NCBI RefSeq assembly: GCF_000631985.1
Contig: NZ_JFYN01000004.1
Location: 39,239 to 103,238, forward strand
DNA: 64,000 nt
From: Pseudomonas sp. RIT288
GTDB taxonomy: Bacteria; Pseudomonadota; Gammaproteobacteria; Pseudomonadales; Pseudomonadaceae
Direction: 5' to 3'
This document shows, in pieces, positions 59,844 to 64,000 of this stretch. The notes below the pieces were generated by a model. The model saw only the letters and a program-made list of their open reading frames with translations. It searched no databases and was not told the DNA's origin. The number at the start of each line of letters is the position of its first letter. Positions within the stretch are counted from its first letter, which is position 1. The position numbers and the translations under genes are program-made.

Positions 59844-60691
59844 TGAGCGCGATGCAAACCCCCGAAGGGCGGATTGATATTCGCCAGTTGTCGATCGTTC
59901 TTGGCGAAGGTCAGCACGCGTTCGAAGCCGTGCAGGGTCTGGATTGCCAGATCGAGCCGGGTCAGTTCGTGTGCATTCTCGGCCCGTCCGGTTGTGGCAA
60001 ATCGACCTTGCTCGGCGCACTCGCCGGGCACTTGAGCGCTCATACCGGCAGCCTCAAAGTCGACGGCGGCGAGGTGTCCGGGCCGTCGCCACAACGCGGC
60101 ATGGTCTTCCAGCATCACACGCTGTTTCCGTGGCGCACGGTGCGCGACAACGTGGCCTTCGGCTTGAAGATGCGTGGCATCGGCAAGGCTGAACGCCAAC
60201 GCGCGGCGGATGAAATGCTCAAACTGGTTGGCCTCGACGGCTTCGCCGAGCGCTGGCCCGATCAGCTCTCCGGCGGCATGCAGCAACGGGTGGAGATCGC
60301 ACGGGTGCTGGTCAATCGTCCACGGCTGTTGCTGATGGACGAACCGTTCGGCGCGCTGGATGCCCTGACCCGCTTGAACATGCAGGAGCTGCTGCTGGAC
60401 ATCTGGACGCGAATTCGTACCACCGTGGTGTTCGTCACCCACGACATCGACGAGGCGCTGTTTCTCGCCGACCGCTTGCTGGTGATGAGCGCACGTCCGG
60501 GGCGAATCATCGAAGACCTGCGCCTGGACTTCCCGCGTCCGCGCACCACTGAGCTGGTGACCAGCGCCGAATTTTCTCGCCTCAAGCGCCATTGCCTCGA
60601 CCTGCTGCGCCACGACAACTCCCGACCGCTGCCGCGCCTCAACCCGCTCGGCCTGCCTCCCGAAAACCCTTTGCCGCGATTTGCCCTATGA
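59843..60691 (+). CDS. ABC transporter ATP-binding protein, SsuB/TauB-like
   Basis: A 282-residue ATPase. Walker A GPSGCGKST, Q-loop MVFQHHTLFPW, signature LSGGMQQRVEIARVL, Walker B LLLMDEPFGALD and switch His (VTHDIDEAL) are all present. It energises the adjacent permease. It ends ATGA-overlapping with the HEAT-repeat gene, so all are one operon. Confidence 0.95.
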   Translation: MSAMQTPEGRIDIRQLSIVLGEGQHAFEAVQGLDCQIEPGQFVCILGPSGCGKSTLLGALAGHLSAHTGSLKVDGGEVSGPSPQRGMVFQHHTLFPWRTVRDNVAFGLKMRGIGKAERQRAADEMLKLVGLDGFAERWPDQLSGGMQQRVEIARVLVNRPRLLLMDEPFGALDALTRLNMQELLLDIWTRIRTTVVFVTHDIDEALFLADRLLVMSARPGRIIEDLRLDFPRPRTTELVTSAEFSRLKRHCLDLLRHDNSRPLPRLNPLGLPPENPLPRFAL

Positions 60692-61650
60692 CCTCATTTT
60701 TTGCTGTGACCGACAACGACGACATCCTCGCCCTGCAACCGCGTCTGACCGCTGACGATGCCGGTGTGCGACGCATTGCCCTGATCGAACTGGCTGATCT
60801 GGAGGAGCCGGACGGCCTGCTGTGGCTGGTTGAAAAACTCAGTGAAGATCCGGCCGAAGAAGTCCGCGCCGAAGCTGCGCGGCTGCTGGAGGCGTGGGAA
60901 GACGAACCGGTGGTGGCTGCGCTCTGTCAGGCGCTGACCGATCCATCTCCGGCAGTGCAGGCCGCCGCCGCGCAAAGTCTGAGCCTGCTCAAAACTGAAG
61001 CCGCAGGTCGGGTGATTCTGCCGTGGACCGATCATGCTGCAGTCAGCGTGCGAATCGCTGCATTTCGGGCACTGCGCGAGTTGCGTTTTGCCGAGGCTGC
61101 ACCGGCTGCCATCACCGCGTTGAGCGATGCCGACGCCAACGTGCGCCGCGAAGCCGTAGGCGTGCTCGGCTGGCTCAAGCAGCTCGACGCACTGCCGGCA
61201 TTGGCGCAACTGGCCAGCGCCGACCCGGACACCGAAGTGCGCCGCGCCGCCACCGGTGCCCTTGGTCTGGCATCCGGCGCAGAGGTGCTGCCAGCCTTGC
61301 GTCAGGCGCTGCAGGACGCTGCCTGGCAAGTGCGCGAAGAAGCGGCAACAACCCTGGGCAAAGTCGGCCACAGCGACGCCGGTCCGGCGTTGATCGCAGC
61401 TCTCGGTGATGACTACTGGCAAGTGCGCCTGCGCGCCACCCGCAGCCTCGGTCGCCTGCGTTTTGTGCCGGCGCTGGACGCCCTGATCGAAACCCTCGGC
61501 CATCGCATCAGCAACCTGCGCAAGGAAGCCGCGCTGGCCCTCGGTGAGTTGCATGATCGCGGCGCGGCGGCGGCGTTGCAGGCGGCGCAGGATGACGGTG
61601 ATCCGGAAGTGCGCAAAGCGGTGCGGATTGCCCTGAGTCAACTGCAATGA
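60688..61650 (+). CDS. HEAT-repeat protein
   Basis: A 320-residue soluble protein made of about eight to nine HEAT / PBS-lyase-type repeats of ~31 residues, for example ALIELADLEEPDGLLWLVEK, DAAWQVREEAATTLGKVG and GDDYWQVRLRATRSLGRLRF. Such solenoids act as protein-docking surfaces or, in phycobilin lyases, as chaperones for cofactor attachment. It overlaps the ATPase gene and the DUF971 gene by 4 nt on each side. In this operon it may assist maturation of the flavoprotein-ferredoxin pair; this is inferred. Confidence 0.9.
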   Translation: MTSFFAVTDNDDILALQPRLTADDAGVRRIALIELADLEEPDGLLWLVEKLSEDPAEEVRAEAARLLEAWEDEPVVAALCQALTDPSPAVQAAAAQSLSLLKTEAAGRVILPWTDHAAVSVRIAAFRALRELRFAEAAPAAITALSDADANVRREAVGVLGWLKQLDALPALAQLASADPDTEVRRAATGALGLASGAEVLPALRQALQDAAWQVREEAATTLGKVGHSDAGPALIAALGDDYWQVRLRATRSLGRLRFVPALDALIETLGHRISNLRKEAALALGELHDRGAAAALQAAQDDGDPEVRKAVRIALSQLQ

Positions 61651-61925
61651 ACCCGCAGGCGGTGGGCAACTCGCAGAGCGCTCAGACGTTGCGCCTGAGC
61701 TGGCCGGACGGACGTGAATCGGTGTTCAATCACGCCGAACTGCGCCGCCAGTGCCCGTGCTCGCAGTGCCGCGCGTTTCGCCTGAAAGGCATGACTCCGC
61801 TGGTGGATGAGCGTGTTCGTCTGATCGAGATCAACCCGCAGGGCTACGGCGTGCAACTGGTGTTCAGCGACGGACATCAACGCGGGATCTACCCGTGGGA
61901 CTATCTGGCACAGCTCGATTCTTGA
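61647..61925 (+). CDS. DUF971 (GBBH-like N-terminal domain) protein
   Basis: A 92-residue protein with LRLSWPDGRESVFNHAELRR, the zinc/iron-type CPCSQCRAF cluster and the tail VFSDGHQRGIYPWDYLAQL, the DUF971 pattern also found at the N-terminus of gamma-butyrobetaine hydroxylase and near Mrp/ApbC iron-sulfur proteins. It is the last gene of the cluster. A role in iron-sulfur cluster supply to the ferredoxin fits but is unproven. Confidence 0.92.
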   Translation: MNPQAVGNSQSAQTLRLSWPDGRESVFNHAELRRQCPCSQCRAFRLKGMTPLVDERVRLIEINPQGYGVQLVFSDGHQRGIYPWDYLAQLDS

Positions 61926-61938
61926 TGTGCCACAGCCC

Positions 61939-62032
61939 CTTGCAGGAGTGAGCCTGCTCGCGATAGCGGTGTATCAGCCGACATCATTGTTGAATGACAC
62001 ACCGCTATCGCGAGCAGGCTCACTCCTGCAAG
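61939..62032. repeat. REP-type inverted repeat between convergent genes
   Basis: CTTGCAGGAGTGAGCCTGCT then CGCGATAGCGGTGT and its exact complement flank ~30 nt. It lies between DUF971 and the minus-strand eptA-like gene, so it can terminate both. Confidence 0.92.
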
Positions 62033-62052
62033 GGTATAGGTGCAACTCCGGG

Positions 62053-63711
62053 TTACTGCGCAGCCGTCATGGATGGCCGGCAACCATGAAACACATCCAG
62101 CCGCGGCTGATACAGCGCGGTCTTCACCTCGAACAACCCCAGCACTGAATGAAACAGGTTGTCATGGCTCAGATCCGGCTGTCCGGTCTTGCCTTGCAGG
62201 CAATCGCGGTCAATCCCCAGTTGCGCCAGAGTGTTGTTGCCAAACCACATCACCATCGGCACATGCGTCTGCGCCTCGGGCGCCAACGCATACGGCGCGG
62301 CATGCAGGTACAGGCCGTTTTCACCCAGCGATTCGCCGTGGTCGGAGACGTACAGCATCGAAGTCTCCAGGGTGTCCTGATTGCGCTTGAGCAACTCGAT
62401 GACCTTGGCGAGGAAGTGGTCGGTGTAGAGGATCGTGTTGTCGTATACGTTCACCAGTTCATCACGGCTGCAACTGCCTAACTGGTTGGTGTGGCAGATC
62501 GGCTTGAAGCGTTCGAGCGCTTGCGGATAACGCTCGTAGTATTCCGGGCCGTGGCTGCCGTCGGCGTGCAACACGATGATCGCGTGGCCCTTGAGGCTGT
62601 CGATGTAGCTTTGCAGGTCGGCCAGCAGCGCCTCATCGAGGCAGTTGTTGCCGTCGCAGAACGGCCCCGGCTGGTTCTTCGCGATGTCGCGGTGCGGCAC
62701 GCGCAGGCAGGTGCCTTTGCAGTCGCTGTTGTTGTCCAGCCATAGCACCTGCACGCCGGCGCGTTGCAGGATATCCAGCAGGCCTTCGTAGGTTTTGCCT
62801 TTCTTGTCGCTGTAGTCCTCACGCGGGAACATCGAGAACATGCACGGCACCGACACCGCCGTGGATGTGCCGCAGGAGTGCACCTGGGTGAAGTTGAGGA
62901 TGTCCAGTTTGCTCAGCTCGGGGTTGGTCTCGCGCGCATAGCCGTTCAGCGAAAAATGATCGGCGCGAGCGGTTTCGCCGACCACAAACACCATCAGCGA
63001 TTTCTTTTCGCGGCTGGCGGCTTTCGCGCTCATCACCGCGTCTTCACCGATGGCCTGCACCACAAAGTGCTTTTTGATGCCCAGGCGTTGCTTGGTGTAT
63101 TTGCTGATGGCGTAGATGTAGTTGGTCGGGTTGATGAAGTGGGTGAGCTTGTCTTCTTCGCGGAAAATCGGCGCGTAGGTCGAATAGAACGCGCCCACCG
63201 AGGCACCGACCACCAGCACGCAAGCGGCAATCACCAGCAGCTTGTTGAGCAGACCACGAAAGAACGGCCGATAACTCACCGGCCAGCGCCAGATCAGCGC
63301 CGCTGGCAGCACGCCGAGCAGCAACACGTAAGCCAGCAGTTTGCCGTTGAACAGCGCGGCGGCTTCGCCGGGGTTGGTTTCGAACACGTTCTGGATCATC
63401 ACCGTGTCGATGGTGATCCCGTATTCGTTCATGAAATACGCAGCGCAGGCCGAGAGCAGAGCGACCACGCTCAGCACCGGTTTCAGCGTCCAGCGAAACG
63501 ACACCAGGGTCAGCAGCAGGGTAATCGCCGCCCACAGGAACAGGCCGAACGAAGCGAAAAACGCCAGTTTGTGCGCGCCTTGCAGGGTGATCAACGTACC
63601 CAGCGCCTTCCAGGTCGCCAGGTTGTACAGCGCCACCAGTGCCAGGGAAAACAGCAGCACCAGGCGGGTGGAAGTGATGGACGGTAAACGCAGTCCTTTG
63701 CCCAAAGCCAT
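62053..63711 (-). CDS. eptA: Lipid A phosphoethanolamine transferase, EptA-like
   Basis: A 552-residue inner-membrane enzyme that moves phosphoethanolamine from phosphatidylethanolamine onto lipid A. Five N-terminal membrane helices span about 10-180. The periplasmic sulfatase-fold domain has the nucleophile T247 in VVGETARADHFSLNG, metal ligands in VLHADGSHGPEYYERYP and YVSDHGESLGENGLYLH, and paired cysteines (HSCGTSTAVSVPC, DCKGTC, FCDGNNC, ICHTNQLGSC). I chose ATG 63711 (MALGKGLRL), 9 nt after AGAGGA; ATG 63720 is an alternative with too-short spacing. Transferases of this type lower polymyxin binding. Confidence 0.93.
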   Translation of the reverse strand: MALGKGLRLPSITSTRLVLLFSLALVALYNLATWKALGTLITLQGAHKLAFFASFGLFLWAAITLLLTLVSFRWTLKPVLSVVALLSACAAYFMNEYGITIDTVMIQNVFETNPGEAAALFNGKLLAYVLLLGVLPAALIWRWPVSYRPFFRGLLNKLLVIAACVLVVGASVGAFYSTYAPIFREEDKLTHFINPTNYIYAISKYTKQRLGIKKHFVVQAIGEDAVMSAKAASREKKSLMVFVVGETARADHFSLNGYARETNPELSKLDILNFTQVHSCGTSTAVSVPCMFSMFPREDYSDKKGKTYEGLLDILQRAGVQVLWLDNNSDCKGTCLRVPHRDIAKNQPGPFCDGNNCLDEALLADLQSYIDSLKGHAIIVLHADGSHGPEYYERYPQALERFKPICHTNQLGSCSRDELVNVYDNTILYTDHFLAKVIELLKRNQDTLETSMLYVSDHGESLGENGLYLHAAPYALAPEAQTHVPMVMWFGNNTLAQLGIDRDCLQGKTGQPDLSHDNLFHSVLGLFEVKTALYQPRLDVFHGCRPSMTAAQ

Positions 63712-63785
63712 TACAGACATTCCTCTACTCGAATAGAACACGCGCGGAAACGCGCGTAACTGTAGAAGAGCAATAGTAAAAAATT

Positions 63786-63802
63786 CGTAAACATCTCGTA
63801 AC
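63786..63802 (-). promoter_or_regulatory. Direct repeat TTACGA-N5-TTACGA upstream of eptA
   Basis: On the minus strand TTACGA-GATGT-TTACGA forms a perfect 11-bp-spaced direct repeat, 75-91 nt upstream of the chosen eptA start. This is the geometry bound by OmpR-family regulators such as PmrA or ColR, which control eptA genes. The half-site differs from the CTTAAG type at 5192-5252. Confidence 0.4.
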
Positions 63803-63817
63803 AAACACCCCATTCCC

Positions 63818-63903
63818 TGTAGGAGCTGCCGAAGGCTGCGATCTTTTGATCTTGCTTTTTAAAATCAAAATCAAAAGATCGCAGCCTGCGGCAGCTCCTA
63901 CAC
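63818..63903. repeat. Inverted repeat, GTAGGAGCTGCCG family
   Basis: CTGTAGGAGCTGCCGAAGGC then TGCGATCTTTTGAT and its near-complement flank an A/T-rich centre, upstream of eptA. Confidence 0.9.
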
Positions 63904-63923
63904 GGTTCCCGAGTCGTCTTCTT

Positions 63924-63969
63924 CTGTAGGAGCTGACGAGTGAAACGAGGCTGCGATCTTTTGATTTTT
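63924..63969. repeat. Partial GTAGGAGCTG-family repeat arm
   Basis: TCTGTAGGAGCTGACGAGTG then AAACGAGGCTGCGATCTTTT is a further copy of one arm with an insertion (ACGAGTGAAACGAG). The partner arm may lie beyond the window edge. The last 31 nt of the window show nothing identifiable. Confidence 0.75.
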
Positions 63970-64000
63970 GTGGATCGCCGACCCAGGCCGACTGGCGGTG

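Overview
The window is chromosomal DNA from a Pseudomonas of the fluorescens type. The evidence is GC-rich coding with strong third-position bias, many Pseudomonas-style intergenic palindromes (GTGGGAGCGAGCCTGCTCGCG and GTAGGAGCTGCCG types), and an hxc type II secretion / DING phosphate-binding protein / giant TpsA (pdtA) order like that of P. aeruginosa. No rRNA, tRNA, CRISPR array or replication origin was seen.

Layout. (1) 1-5143, minus strand: a tightly overlapping seven-gene operon encoding a thermostable-hemolysin-like protein, an AMP-dependent acyl ligase, a TenA/haem-oxygenase-fold putative diiron enzyme, a short-chain dehydrogenase, a secreted TPR protein, an OmpR-type response regulator and the start of its sensor kinase. 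Two CTTAAG-N5-CTTAAG-like boxes lie upstream. (2) 5351-8077: small housekeeping or unknown genes (cytochrome b561, DUF4287, GNAT, a secreted starch-binding-like domain, a thioesterase). (3) 8286-25744: an accessory island bounded by two directly repeated units, each a ~300-nt structured leader RNA followed by a DUF6124-type ORF. Inside are two likely type VI secretion effector/immunity modules, an IS30-family element, a DnaQ-BRCT exonuclease, an AT-rich pair of nuclease fusion genes, an EVE-HNH nuclease and gene remnants. (4) 25989-36540: an Hxc-like type II secretion cluster (GspI divergent from GspG-K-L-M-D-E-F) and a DING/PstS-like protein, a likely substrate. (5) 36732-49229: pdtA, a 4165-residue TpsA-like exoprotein, followed by a ParE-type toxin-antitoxin pair. 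(6) 50018-54327: an outer-membrane barrel protein, an AraC regulator, a DyP peroxidase and a Gfo/Idh/MocA oxidoreductase. (7) 54539-61925: a GntR-controlled cluster with an AprA/AprB-like flavoprotein-ferredoxin pair, an SsuABC/TauABC-like transporter, a HEAT-repeat protein and DUF971. (8) 62053-63711: EptA-type phosphoethanolamine transferase, minus strand.

How they work together. Regions 4 and 5 look like a phosphate-starvation secretion block, with candidate Pho boxes before the DING gene and pdtA. GspC, GspH, GspJ and a TpsB partner are not in the window, and the accessory island lies where the rest of the divergent hxc operon would be expected. The strongest candidates for undescribed biology are the duplicated structured leader RNA (compensatory base changes between copies and an A-B-A complementarity layout), the AT-rich nuclease pair (PIN plus degenerate GHKL ATPase; receiver-like plus PD-(D/E)XK plus EF-Tu-domain-II-like barrel), and a shared N-terminal motif on the two otherwise unrelated effectors. 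All functions are read from sequence without database searches.
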